Positions 1 through 7,703 of a DNA stretch of 64,000 nucleotides are shown here, one piece after another; the first letter of the stretch is position 1, and the number at the start of each line of letters is the position of its first letter. The DNA is from Myceligenerans crystallogenes (lineage in GTDB: Bacteria; Actinomycetota; Actinomycetes; Actinomycetales; Cellulomonadaceae), in contig NZ_BAAANL010000002.1 in assembly GCF_039529775.1 (NCBI RefSeq), positions 496,001-560,000 on the forward strand, read 5' to 3'. The notes under the pieces are model-generated. The model was not told the DNA's origin. It was given only the letters and a program-made list of their open reading frames with translations, and searched no databases. The position numbers and the translations under genes were made by a program.

Positions 1-501
1 TTCGAATGCGATGTGGGCACCCGCGATCGCTTCCATGAGCGCCGGGCCATCGAGGTTCGCCGTCTGCCACTCCGTCTGGTCCGCCCACTGGTGGATCAGA
101 CCGGGCACCTGAGACGGCGGCGCCGGCTTCCACGACGCGCCGGTCACGACGTTGTCGGAGGACTTGAACCGGCCGAAGTCACGGGCGAGATGATCCATCA
201 GGGCCGCGTGAACCTGAAGGACGAGACTGGTGGAGATCGGCTCACCGCCGGCGACGGCCTGCAAGATCCTGACCATCACCTCGCGGTGGTTGGCCACCTC
301 GTACAGCTCACGGACGCGAGTGCCCGCGGCCGGAGTCCGCTCGTCGACGAGGAGCGTGATGGTGTCCGCGAGCGTGAGCGTGTTGCCCTCGATCGCCGCG
401 GAGTGATGAGCGAGCCGCACCAGGACATCCTCGGCGTACTCCGGTGTCAGGACGGCCAGCTGCTGCACCTCGATCTGAAACCTCTCCCGGTCCCAGGTCA
501 T
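1..501 (-). CDS. Fic family protein, C-terminus beyond window edge
   Basis: Fic enzymes move AMP or another phosphate-containing group from a nucleotide onto target proteins. The 167 visible residues carry an N-terminal inhibitory-helix motif, S-A-A-I-E-G at residues 34-39, matching (S/T)xxxE(G/N) of self-inhibited class II Fic proteins. The last visible residues, AHIAFE, match the start of the catalytic loop HxFx(D/E)GNGRxxR. The rest of that loop lies beyond position 1, so catalytic competence cannot be judged. The ATG overlaps the TGA of the upstream antitoxin-like gene (ATGA), indicating translational coupling in a toxin-antitoxin style pair. The Fic assignment is firm from the motifs; the toxin role is inferred from context. 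Confidence 0.85.
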   Translation of the reverse strand, partial: MTWDRERFQIEVQQLAVLTPEYAEDVLVRLAHHSAAIEGNTLTLADTITLLVDERTPAAGTRVRELYEVANHREVMVRILQAVAGGEPISTSLVLQVHAALMDHLARDFGRFKSSDNVVTGASWKPAPPSQVPGLIHQWADQTEWQTANLDGPALMEAIAGAHIAFE

Positions 502-704
502 GACCGGGTCCGCCGGCTCCCGACGATGTTCATCAGCTCGTCGAGCCCGAGGCCCTCGTACTTGTTCACCGGCTTCACCTCGAGTACACCACCCAGCACC
601 GTCACCTCGACCGGATCGCCCGCGTTCAGGCCCAGCGCACGCAGCTCGGACGGGCTGATCGTGATGCCTGTCGAGTTCCCGATCGTGACGATCTTCTTCC
701 GCAT
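498..704 (-). CDS. AbrB/MazE-type antitoxin (68 aa) paired with Fic
   Basis: This is a small swapped-hairpin AbrB/SpoVT-type DNA-binding protein. The N-terminal half (IGNSTGITISPSELRALGL, then GDPVEV) is the typical fold signature. The short charged C-terminal tail probably contacts the partner protein. Its stop codon overlaps the Fic start, the usual antitoxin-first order. No Shine-Dalgarno is visible. TACCCT ends six bases before the ATG, so the mRNA is probably leaderless, and that hexamer sits between the arms of a perfect inverted repeat. Autorepression is therefore likely. The family is clear; direct neutralisation of Fic by this protein is inferred. Confidence 0.85.
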   Translation of the reverse strand: MRKKIVTIGNSTGITISPSELRALGLNAGDPVEVTVLGGVLEVKPVNKYEGLGLDELMNIVGSRRTRS

Positions 705-730
705 ACGAACAGGGTAACACCATGTTCGTA
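704..730 (-). promoter_or_regulatory. Leaderless promoter inside an inverted-repeat operator of the AbrB-Fic module
   Basis: A perfect 8-bp inverted repeat, TACGAACA (704-711) and TGTTCGTA (723-730), is separated by 11 bp. On the minus strand the -10-like hexamer TACCCT (716-711) lies between the arms. The outermost base of the proximal arm is the A of the start codon. A repressor bound here would occlude both the promoter and the start, which fits antitoxin autoregulation. Confidence 0.65.
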
Positions 731-744
731 CATGAGTTCCGTAA

Positions 745-1464
745 CTACAGGAACGGATTCGTCGCCAGTTCTCGTTGGACCGTCGTGGTCGGGCCGTGGC
801 CCGGGACGACCGTCAGGGACGGGGCCAGGCGCCCGACGACGTCGTGCACCGTCGAGCGCATCGTCGCGCCGTCGCCGCCGGGGAGGTCCGTGCGGCCGAT
901 CGAGCCGGCGAACAGGACGTCGCCGGTGAACGCGATACCGAACGGCTCGTCCAGGAGGTACAGCGTGGAGCCCTCCGTGTGACCCGGCGCGTGAACGGCC
1001 CGCAGGGTCAGCGCGCCGAACGCGAGGTCCGCGGCGCCGTCGGGCATCTCGATGCCCTCGATCCGCGCCGGGACGCGGTACGTCTCCGGCGAGAAGCCGA
1101 GGCCGGCCAGTTCCTGGCCCAGCGCGCCGCTCACGATCGCCTCTCCCCCGTCGCCGGACAGCGTGCCGAACGGGTCGGCGAGCCGGTAGGCGTCGGCGGC
1201 GTGCAGGCGCAGCGGGATGTCGTACCGGTCGCACAGCCCGGCGGCGTCCCAGGTGTGGTCGGCGTGGCCGTGCGTCGCCAGGACGGCGCGGGGGCGCAGA
1301 CCCTGCTCCTCGACGACCCGCGCGACGCCGTCGGACACGCCGGCCCCGGCGTCGATGATCACGCAGTCCCGCGGGCCGGCGCCCGCACCGGGCGCCGCCA
1401 CGATGCAGCAGTTCGTCCCGAAGACGGGCGCGACGACGACGTGGACCTGCGCGGATTCGCTCAC
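745..1464 (-). CDS. MBL-fold metallo-hydrolase (glyoxalase II-like)
   Basis: This is a zinc-dependent hydrolase of the metallo-beta-lactamase fold, closest by motif to hydroxyacylglutathione hydrolase-like proteins. Visible metal ligands are HGHADH, the His of HAPGHTEGS, the Asp of FTGDVLFAGSIGRTD, and the terminal PGHGP. The substrate is unknown; many actinobacterial members act on small thioesters. GTG 1464 gives 239 residues beginning MSESAQVHVVV, just before the conserved APVFGTNC strand. An upstream in-frame GTG at 1521 would add 19 proline-rich residues. Neither has a convincing ribosome binding site. The gene stands alone between the antitoxin module and the MarR gene. Confidence 0.85.
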   Translation of the reverse strand: MSESAQVHVVVAPVFGTNCCIVAAPGAGAGPRDCVIIDAGAGVSDGVARVVEEQGLRPRAVLATHGHADHTWDAAGLCDRYDIPLRLHAADAYRLADPFGTLSGDGGEAIVSGALGQELAGLGFSPETYRVPARIEGIEMPDGAADLAFGALTLRAVHAPGHTEGSTLYLLDEPFGIAFTGDVLFAGSIGRTDLPGGDGATMRSTVHDVVGRLAPSLTVVPGHGPTTTVQRELATNPFL

Positions 1465-1603
1465 CGGGACACCGTACTGCGGCACCGCCGGCGGGCTCGG
1501 CGGCAGCTCGCGAGGCGCCACCCCGCCCCGGACACGACGGTGCGCCGGGCCACGAGGCCCCGGCGCACGTCGTCGGGCTGGTGCCGCCGCGCGGCGGCGA
1601 CCG

Positions 1604-2290
1604 TCAGACGTCCGGCTCGTCGTCGGGCCGACGACGACGGGCGCCGCGGCCGTCCGGATCGGGGCCGCCGTGCGGGCCGGGGTGCCCGTGCGGGCCCCTG
1701 CGGCGCCGGCCGCCGCGACCCGGGCCGAAACCGGCGAAGGCGCCCGGTCCCCAGCCGCCGAAGCCGGCCGGGCCGAAGCCGCCGCGGCGGCGCATCTCCT
1801 CGAACGCCTCGCGGCGTTCGGTGAACTCCTCGCCGAACTCGGTCTCGGCGCGCTCCAGGACGCGGCCGAGGTAGGCGCTGAGCCGGGCGACCTCGTCGTC
1901 CTCGAGGACGTCGAGGAGGTCGCCGGCGGGGGCGGGCTCGGTGGCGGCCTGCTCGGCCTCCTGCCCGGCGGCCGTGAGGCGGACGACGACGACGCGCTTG
2001 TCGTCCGGCGACGGCTCGCGCTCGACCAGGCCCTGCTTCTCGAGCTTCGCGAGGAGCTCGGCCAGGGACTGGCGGGACATGCCCAGCAGGAACGTGAGCT
2101 CCTTCTGGGTGGTCTCGGGCTGGAGCTTGAGCAGGGCGAGGACGCGGCCCTGGCCCTGGGTGGGGTCCTGCCACGGGGTGCGGCGGCCGCCGGGGATGCG
2201 GCCGCCCCACATCTGGTGGCGCTGGAGCATGCCCACGGCCACGAGGCGCTGGGCGGCCTCCTGCCGCACGTCGGCGGGTTCCTCGGTCAT
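1604..2290 (-). CDS. MarR-family regulator with Gly/Arg/Pro-rich tail
   Basis: The protein has 228 residues. A winged helix occupies roughly residues 45-115 (GRVLALLKLQPETTQKELT, MSRQSLAELLAKLEKQGLV, then the wing PDDKRVVVVRLT), as in MarR proteins. A further helical segment of the dimerisation type follows. The last 55 residues are an unusual low-complexity tail rich in Gly, Arg and Pro (GGFGPAGFGGWGPG, then an arginine cluster), which may bind nucleic acid. Three palindromic sites lie within 115 bp upstream of its ATG, so autoregulation is likely. The divergent neighbour is the secreted SapA-like gene. The regulated function is unknown. Confidence 0.85.
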   Translation of the reverse strand: MTEEPADVRQEAAQRLVAVGMLQRHQMWGGRIPGGRRTPWQDPTQGQGRVLALLKLQPETTQKELTFLLGMSRQSLAELLAKLEKQGLVEREPSPDDKRVVVVRLTAAGQEAEQAATEPAPAGDLLDVLEDDEVARLSAYLGRVLERAETEFGEEFTERREAFEEMRRRGGFGPAGFGGWGPGAFAGFGPGRGGRRRRGPHGHPGPHGGPDPDGRGARRRRPDDEPDV

Positions 2291-2316
2291 GAGGCCTTCC
2301 TTTCGGTGGTCGACTC

Positions 2317-2402
2317 TGTCAGGTACCTGACATCAACCAGGGTGCGCCTCCGCCCGATCATTTGTCAAGTGCTTGACTGTCTTGGTCCTGACAGATCTGT
2401 CA
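2317..2402. promoter_or_regulatory. Cluster of three palindromic operators between marR-like and SapA-like genes
   Basis: Three related dyads lie here: TGTCAGGTACCTGACA (2317-2332, perfect), GTCAAGTGCTTGAC (2364-2377, one mismatch) and TGACAGATCTGTCA (2389-2402, perfect). All share TGTCA/TGACA half-sites. The first begins 27 bp upstream of the MarR ATG. Binding by the adjacent MarR protein is an inference from position and symmetry. Confidence 0.6.
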
Positions 2403-2581
2403 CCGGGGCGCCTGCACCCGGTTTGCAGGATCCTGCAACACGGCCGGCCCGGCGCCGCCTAGCGTCTGGGCCGGCGCGTCGCCGGGTGCCGCGACGGGGT
2501 ACCACCGGGTGGTGTCGCGCCGGTCAGCACAGAGTTCACGCGACGGCCCGTCGCGCCGTGGCAGCACAGAAACGAGCACCC

Positions 2582-3064
2582 ATGCCCACTTTCGTCCAGT
2601 CGTCGGCGCGCCGGCGGGCCGGCGCGATGGTCGCCGCCCTCGGCCTCGCGCTCTCGGCGATGTTCGCCGTCTCCGTCACGCAGGCTCCCGCGGCGAGCGC
2701 CGCCGTGTGCGGCGGCAGCCTGATCAACACCAAGGCGCTCCGCACCGACGCGGGCACGGTGGTCGGCTACCTCGACGTGTACTACAGCGGCAGCACCGGC
2801 AGGAACTGCGCGGTGACCCGCCACTCCGGCCCGAGCTACGGCGTGAGCAGGAACACCTGGGTCGCGATCGTGCGCTGCGACCAGGCGACCGCCGGCAACG
2901 GGTGCACCTACCCGGAGTCCCGGTGGGTCCGGGACGAGGACTACTACGCGTACTACGCGGGCCCGGTCTCGATCGCCGCGGCCGGCTACTGCATCCGGGT
3001 CACGGGCGGTCTCATCTGGAACGGTGACCCGGTCGTCGACTCGATCACCGGCCACTGCGGCTGA
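2582..3064 (+). CDS. Secreted spore-associated protein A (SapA)-like protein
   Basis: The protein has 160 residues with a clear Sec signal peptide: a basic RRRAGA stretch, a hydrophobic core (AALGLALSAMFAVSV) and an APAASA cleavage region near residue 38. The mature domain resembles Streptomyces SapA-type proteins, with a G(R/K)NCAVT-like segment, a W-V-x-D-E-x-Y-Y-x-Y-Y-A-G-P-V block, and paired cysteines including the terminal GHCG. The molecular function of this family is unknown. A strong hairpin follows. The frame is open further upstream, but the signal peptide fixes the start near ATG 2582. The ribosome binding site is weak. Confidence 0.75.
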   Translation: MPTFVQSSARRRAGAMVAALGLALSAMFAVSVTQAPAASAAVCGGSLINTKALRTDAGTVVGYLDVYYSGSTGRNCAVTRHSGPSYGVSRNTWVAIVRCDQATAGNGCTYPESRWVRDEDYYAYYAGPVSIAAAGYCIRVTGGLIWNGDPVVDSITGHCG

Positions 3065-3080
3065 CGCCACGCCCGCCCGC

Positions 3081-3109
3081 GACGGCCCGGACCTCGTGTC
3101 CGGGCCGTC
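3081..3109 (+). terminator. Hairpin terminator after SapA-like gene
   Basis: A perfect 12-bp stem GACGGCCCGGAC / GTCCGGGCCGTC with a 5-base loop begins 16 bases after the stop codon. There is no U tract, which is common in high-GC actinobacteria. Confidence 0.7.
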
Positions 3110-3201
3110 GGGGGCCGGGGATGAAGAGCGACATGTAGTTTTTACCCGGACAGTTCGTGACAGGCGGTAATCTGGGCGCGCCCCCTATCCCGGAGGACGT
3201 C

Positions 3202-3606
3202 ATGCCTCGTGAGATCACGATCCTGTCGCCGCGCCCGCTGTCCGACGTCGAGGTGCTGCAGGCCGCCACCGACGCGATCCCCGAGGTGGGCGTGCGGCGC
3301 ATCCAGCCCGGCGCCCTCCTGCAGTTCGCGGCGAGCTCCGGGGACGAGGCCGAGATCGTGCTGACGATGGAGCAGCCGTCCTACCTGCGGGCGCCCGAGG
3401 AGATCGAGCGGCTGCACCCCGGCACCGTGCTGCCGGCGGCGATGCTGGAGGCCATGGTGCAGGCGGCGATCGACCCCGCGACCAGCCAGGCGGTGTGGAT
3501 CGACGCGACGGCGCCCGCCACCCCGCTGGGCCTGGTCGGCGCCGGGATCTGCGAGCGCCTCGCCGCCGCGGCCGGCGGCGTCTGCATCGTGCAGGACGGC
3601 CGATGA
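3202..3606 (+). CDS. Uncharacterised protein, first gene of a three-gene operon
   Basis: This 134-residue protein belongs to no family I recognise. It looks like a compact soluble alpha/beta protein: PREITILSPRPLSDVEVL at the start, alternating hydrophobic strands, and a C-terminal glycine-rich helix ending GGVCIVQDGR. No signal peptide or membrane segment is visible. ATG 3202 is preceded by GGAGGA seven bases upstream, and the longer in-frame start at 3157 has no such site. A TAATCT -10-like element lies at 3168-3173. The stop overlaps the next ATG, so the protein is probably co-produced with the MinD-like ATPase and may be its partner. Confidence 0.7.
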   Translation: MPREITILSPRPLSDVEVLQAATDAIPEVGVRRIQPGALLQFAASSGDEAEIVLTMEQPSYLRAPEEIERLHPGTVLPAAMLEAMVQAAIDPATSQAVWIDATAPATPLGLVGAGICERLAAAAGGVCIVQDGR

Positions 3607-4247
3607 ACCCGGGCGCGCCGTACGCGGCACAGCGGCCGGGGCGCACGCCGGGTGTGCCGCCCGTGCATCTGGCCGTGACGGGGGTGGCCGGGGGCGTGGG
3701 CACGACGACGGTCGCCGCCGCCGTGGCACGCGTGCTCGCGGCGGCGATGCCGGGGCAGGTGGGGTTGCTCGACCACGACGGCGGGACGTTGTTCGTGCGG
3801 GCCGGGGTGACGGAGCGGGACCGGCAGTGGGCGCCGCCGGATCTGGCGCCAGTGCGGGTGCAGTGCCTCGGGAGCGCGAACAACGTGCTACAGCGGATCC
3901 CGCTCGGCGTGCCCGGGCTGGTGCCGCTGGTGGTCGCGCCGTGGCACGAGGACGGGCTGCGCCTGGCTGCGGGCGTGGTGCAGCGCGCGACGACCGTGGA
4001 GCCGATGGTGCTGCTCGACGACGTGACCCGGGCGCGCGACCGGCAGGAGCCGGGGATCCGGGACCGGCCGGGCCTGCCGTACGACCGGGCGCTGGCCGCG
4101 CCCGGGCCGCTGCGGGATGCCGGGGCGGGCCGGGCGGCGCAGCAGGCGGTGCAGCAGGCGGTGAGCGAGGTGCTGCGGCGGGCCACCGCGACGGGCGGGG
4201 TCCCGCAGCACGCTGTGGCACAGGACGGAAGGGGGGCCGCCTGGTGA
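3603..4247 (+). CDS. MinD/ParA-like P-loop protein with degenerate Walker A
   Basis: The protein has 214 residues. After a proline-rich N-terminus, residues 24-36 read AVTGVAGGVGTTT. This is the deviant Walker A loop of ParA/MinD/TadZ proteins (KGGVGKT) with both lysines lost, as seen in some TadZ/CpaE-like members. The aspartate pair in LLDHDGG corresponds to the first switch region. The C-terminal third is Gln/Ala-rich (AAQQAVQQAVSEV). Without the signature lysine, ATP hydrolysis is doubtful and a structural or targeting role is possible. It overlaps its neighbours by 4 bp on both sides (ATGA and GTGA). Conservon genes lie farther downstream on the other strand. Confidence 0.65.
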   Translation: MNPGAPYAAQRPGRTPGVPPVHLAVTGVAGGVGTTTVAAAVARVLAAAMPGQVGLLDHDGGTLFVRAGVTERDRQWAPPDLAPVRVQCLGSANNVLQRIPLGVPGLVPLVVAPWHEDGLRLAAGVVQRATTVEPMVLLDDVTRARDRQEPGIRDRPGLPYDRALAAPGPLRDAGAGRAAQQAVQQAVSEVLRRATATGGVPQHAVAQDGRGAAW

Positions 4248-4612
4248 GCGGCACGGACGGCTGGGAGCTCGACCCGGCGGCGATCCAGCGGACGTTGCAG
4301 GGCACGCTGACCGACGGCGAGAACCTGGACGCGACCCTGGCGAAACCGCAGGAGACCCACGAGAAGGTGGCGGCGGCGTCGCCCGGCGCCGTGCCGGTCC
4401 TGGCGGCGCTGACGGGGTTCTTCGAGGCGCGCGGCCGGTTGCGGGACGACGTGCGCGAGCGGGTCCAGGCCGGGGTGACCGGAGCCGCGACGGCGCTGCA
4501 CTGGTACCAGCAGGGCGACGAGGAGATGGCGGCCACGCAGCAGGCGCTGGCGCGCCGGGCGGCGTCGAGCGGCGACCTGGACGTGTTCCAGCTTCCGCCG
4601 GGCGCCGGCTGA
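4244..4612 (+). CDS. Small helical protein, possibly WXG100/ESX-like
   Basis: This 122-residue protein is almost entirely predicted helix, with Gly/Asp turns and no signal or membrane segment. It begins SGTDGWELDPAAIQRTL and contains a central tryptophan in ALHWYQQGDEEM. Such a helical hairpin layout recalls ESX-associated proteins of about 100 residues, but there is no clean WxG pair, so this is only a suggestion. GTG 4244 overlaps the previous stop (GTGA) and is preceded by GGAAGGGGGG. It is the last gene of the operon. Confidence 0.55.
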   Translation: MSGTDGWELDPAAIQRTLQGTLTDGENLDATLAKPQETHEKVAAASPGAVPVLAALTGFFEARGRLRDDVRERVQAGVTGAATALHWYQQGDEEMAATQQALARRAASSGDLDVFQLPPGAG

Positions 4613-4616
4613 GCGC

Positions 4617-4650
4617 GGGGGCAGCCCCGGCCCCGGCCGGGACCGCCCCC
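4617..4650. terminator. Hairpin between convergent genes
   Basis: A GGGGGC / GCCCCC stem (4617-4622 and 4645-4650) encloses further GC-rich self-complementary sequence. It sits between the converging operon end at 4612 and the P450 stop at 4662, so it may serve both. Confidence 0.45.
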
Positions 4651-4661
4651 GAGAACGGCCG

Positions 4662-5882
4662 CTACGGCCGCAGCCGCACCGGAACGCTCACGTGCCCGTT
4701 GCTGATCAGGCTGGGCACCCGCTGCAACCTCTCCCGGGGCGTGGCGAGCGCCGCGTCCGGGAACCGCGCGAAGAACTCCCGCAGCACCGTCGCCACCTCG
4801 AAGCGCGCCAGCGGCGCGCCCAGGCAGAAGTGGACGCCGTGCCCGAAGGCCAGGTGCTCCTTGCTCGGCCGGGTGGCGTCGAAGAGGTGCGCGTCCTCGC
4901 CGTGCCAGTCCGGGTGCCGGTTGGCCGCGCCGAAGGAGGCGAGGATCGCCTCCCCCTGCCGGATGGCGCGGCCGTCCGGCAGCTCGACGTCGGTCACCGC
5001 GAACCGCAGCGGGAGGTGCTTGATCGCCGCGGAATGGCGCAGCGTCTCCTCGACCACGTCCTCCCAGGTGGAGCGGCCCTCGCGGACGTGGGCGAGCTGG
5101 GCGGCGTCGGACAGCAGCGTCGTGATCGCCTCGTCGATGACGGTGGACGTGGTCTCGTAGCCCGCGCTGATCATGAGCAGGAGCGTGTCGCGCAGCTCGG
5201 ACTCGCCGAGCGCCGAGCCGTCGCCGTCGCGCGTGGTGATGAGCACCGAGGTGAGGTCGTCGCCGGGCGCGGCGCGCTTGGCCTCGATCAGCCGGTCGAG
5301 CAGGCCGTAGAGCGCGGTCGTGTTCACGGCCGCCTCGTCGGCCGTCAGGTTGGTGGCGAAGACCTTGTCCACGACGGTCCGCAGCTCCTCGTGGTGGCCC
5401 TCCGGCACGCCCATGAGCTGCCCGATGACGGCGATGGGCAGCGGGAAGGCGAGGTGTTCCCGCAGGTCGACGACGCCGTCGTCGTCCGCCGCCCCCTCGA
5501 CGTCGTCGAGGACGGCCCGCACGAGCGTCTCGACCGCGGGCTGCAGCGCGACGATGCGGCGCGCGGAGAACGCCGGCGCGATCATGCGGCGCAGCCTGCC
5601 GTGGTCGGCGCCGTACGCGGTGAACATGTTGGTCACGGCCACCCAGAGCACCAGCGGCCAGCCGGCCAGGGCGTCGGCGAAGCCCGGCCAGTGCAGGCGG
5701 GCGTCCTTGGAGACGCGCCGGTCCGTGAGCAGCTGCTTCAGGAGGGCCGGGTCGGACACGGACCAGGCCTGCACGCCGAGGACGTCGACGAGGGTCGCCG
5801 GGCCTCTCTCGTAGAGGGAGCGGTACTCGGAGTCGGGATCGGATCCGTGGGGATCGAGGACGAGAACCTGGTGCTCGGACAC
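4662..5882 (-). CDS. cvnF: Cytochrome P450, conservon-associated
   Basis: This is a soluble bacterial class I P450 of 406 residues. The catalytic features are intact: I-helix AGYETT, the ExxR pair in EETLR, and the heme-thiolate loop FGHGVHFCLGAPLAR. It should accept electrons from a ferredoxin, though none is encoded nearby; the substrate is unknown. GAGAGG lies seven bases upstream of GTG 5882; an in-frame GTG at 5888 is too close to that site. It follows cvnA-D and a second P450 on the same strand after 42 bp. Streptomyces conservons often end with two P450s, so the conservon name is inferred from order. Confidence 0.88.
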   Translation of the reverse strand: MSEHQVLVLDPHGSDPDSEYRSLYERGPATLVDVLGVQAWSVSDPALLKQLLTDRRVSKDARLHWPGFADALAGWPLVLWVAVTNMFTAYGADHGRLRRMIAPAFSARRIVALQPAVETLVRAVLDDVEGAADDDGVVDLREHLAFPLPIAVIGQLMGVPEGHHEELRTVVDKVFATNLTADEAAVNTTALYGLLDRLIEAKRAAPGDDLTSVLITTRDGDGSALGESELRDTLLLMISAGYETTSTVIDEAITTLLSDAAQLAHVREGRSTWEDVVEETLRHSAAIKHLPLRFAVTDVELPDGRAIRQGEAILASFGAANRHPDWHGEDAHLFDATRPSKEHLAFGHGVHFCLGAPLARFEVATVLREFFARFPDAALATPRERLQRVPSLISNGHVSVPVRLRP

Positions 5883-5924
5883 GGGCACACCTCTCTCAGC
5901 GGGGGGGGACTGCGGCAGCAGGAA

Positions 5925-7103
5925 CTACGACAGCGGGAACGTGACGGGCAGGGCGGTCAGGGAGCGGTGGAACGGCCCGGGCCGCCACACGAGGTCGTCG
6001 CGCCGGCCGGCCAGGTCCAGCTCGGGCAGGGCGTCGAGGACGTGGAAGATCGCGGTCTCGGCGATCAGGTAGGCGTGCGAGCTGGCCGGGCAGCGGTGCG
6101 GCCCGGCGCTCCAGGCGAGGTGGGCGCGGTTGCCCAGGGCGCGGGTGTCCCCCAGCACGGGGTCGTTGTTGCAGGCGGAGAAGCTGATCACGACGGGCTG
6201 GTCGGCCGGGATCAGGTAGCCGCCGACGTCCACCGGGCGGGGCGGGTAGGTCATCCCGAAGTTCGCCAGCGGCGGGTCGCGGTACAGCACCGCGTCCAGC
6301 GCCTCGCTCACCGACGCGTCGCCCGCGTGCAGGTCCCCCGACAGGTCCGGGTCGGTGAGCATCGCCAGCAGGGTGTTCACGATCAGGTTGGTCAGCGGCT
6401 CGCTGGACGCCCCGAAGATCGTGATGATCTGGTGCGCCAGCTCGGCGTCGTCCAGCCCGGCCTCGTGCGCCGCGAGCCGGGTGGTGATGTCGTCCCCCGG
6501 CAGGTCGCGGCGGAAGGCGACCAGGTCCAGGACCGCCCGCGTGAGCTGGTGGTTCCCCTCGACGGCGTGCACGCCGTCGAAGATCTTGGCCATCCCGTCC
6601 GCGATCCGGGCCGCGATCTCGTCGGGGCAGCCCAGCAGGTACGTCAGCGACTGGAAGACCAGCGGGAACGCGTACTGGCTCACCAGGTCGGCAGTACCGT
6701 CCGCCCGGAACCCCGCGACGGAGGCCGTGGCGATCCGCTCGACCCGCGCGCGCAGCGCGTGCTGGTCGACGGCGTCGAGGGCCCCCAGGTTCGCCGACCG
6801 GTACCGCGCGTGCTCCACGCCCGCGTTGCGCAGCGCGTTGGGCCGCCACTCCAGCATGGGCAGGATCGGGTGGTCCGCCGGCATCGACGCCTGCCACCGG
6901 CGCGGGTCGGCGGGGAACCGCTGCTGGTCGGTCAGGATCCGGCGGGCCACCTCGTAGCCGATGACCAGCGTGGCCGGCACGCCGGGCGCCAGCTCCACGG
7001 GCACGAGCGGGCCGGACTGCTCCCGCATCAGCCGGTAGGCGGCCTGCGGGTCGCGGGCGAACTCCGGCTCGTACAGGGCGATGGGACGGGTCGCGGTTCT
7101 CAC
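5925..7103 (-). CDS. cvnE: Atypical cytochrome P450 of the conservon (CYP157-like)
   Basis: The protein has 392 residues with P450 architecture and the heme cysteine in WSAGPHRCPAS. The normally invariant ExxR is absent: the corresponding segment reads LDAVLYRDPP, and the I-helix has GASSEPL instead of AGxxT. Conservon P450s of the CYP157 family are known to lack ExxR, which supports the assignment. The role may be regulatory or a specialised oxidation; the sequence does not decide. The gene starts at GTG 7103, three bases after the cvnD stop, so it belongs to the conservon operon. Confidence 0.85.
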   Translation of the reverse strand: MRTATRPIALYEPEFARDPQAAYRLMREQSGPLVPVELAPGVPATLVIGYEVARRILTDQQRFPADPRRWQASMPADHPILPMLEWRPNALRNAGVEHARYRSANLGALDAVDQHALRARVERIATASVAGFRADGTADLVSQYAFPLVFQSLTYLLGCPDEIAARIADGMAKIFDGVHAVEGNHQLTRAVLDLVAFRRDLPGDDITTRLAAHEAGLDDAELAHQIITIFGASSEPLTNLIVNTLLAMLTDPDLSGDLHAGDASVSEALDAVLYRDPPLANFGMTYPPRPVDVGGYLIPADQPVVISFSACNNDPVLGDTRALGNRAHLAWSAGPHRCPASSHAYLIAETAIFHVLDALPELDLAGRRDDLVWRPGPFHRSLTALPVTFPLS

Positions 7104-7106
7104 GGG

Positions 7107-7703
7107 TCAGGACTCCAGGGCGTGCTGGTCGCGGGCAAGGTGTTCGACGAGCTGGATCAGCGCCTCGATGCACGACGCCGGCTGCCGGGCGTCGCACTCC
7201 GTGAGCAGCGTGCCCGCGTCGAGGGCGAGCGCCTCGTGGATCTCGGCCGGCGGGTAGCGCGGCGCGTCGTCGAACAGGTTGACGACGACGGCGAACGGGA
7301 CGCCGTGGTCCTCCAGCAGCCCGAGGATCTCGTGGGAGGCCTCCAGATCGCGCGGGTCGACGAGCACCAGCGCGCCCAGCGCCCCGATGACCAGCTCCTG
7401 CCACAGGAAGCCGAACCGGGCCTGCCCGGGCGTGCCGAACAGGTAGAGCACGAGGTCGTCGCTCAGGTGCTTGCGCCCGAAGTCGACGCCCACGGTCGTG
7501 GTCGTCTTGGCCGGCGTCCGGGCGAGGTCGTCGACCCGCTCGCTCGCGCCGGTGACGGACTCCTCCATGCGGACCGGCGGCACCTCGGAGACGCTGGCCA
7601 CGAACGTCGTCTTGCCCACGCCGAAGGACCCGGCCACGACGATCTTCGCGGACTCCTTGACCGTCGGGGCGACGAACCGGTCAGGCGTGAGCACGGAGGC
7701 CAT
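7107..7703 (-). CDS. cvnD: Conservon small GTPase CvnD
   Basis: This is a Ras-like small GTPase of the bacterial MglA/CvnD group (198 residues). The P-loop GSFGVGKTT is at residues 25-33. The switch II motif is GTPGQ, and VNLFD replaces the usual NKxD base-specificity motif, a known feature of CvnD proteins. In Streptomyces such GTPases form a membrane-associated complex with CvnA-C. It overlaps the end of cvnC by 23 bp and precedes the P450 genes. The activating signal and the output are not evident here. Confidence 0.92.
   Translation of the reverse strand: MASVLTPDRFVAPTVKESAKIVVAGSFGVGKTTFVASVSEVPPVRMEESVTGASERVDDLARTPAKTTTTVGVDFGRKHLSDDLVLYLFGTPGQARFGFLWQELVIGALGALVLVDPRDLEASHEILGLLEDHGVPFAVVVNLFDDAPRYPPAEIHEALALDAGTLLTECDARQPASCIEALIQLVEHLARDQHALES

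Noticed and set aside
1217..2581. Upstream extension of the SapA-like gene frame
   Set aside because: The open frame continues far upstream across the antisense MarR gene, but the signal peptide defines the start near 2582.
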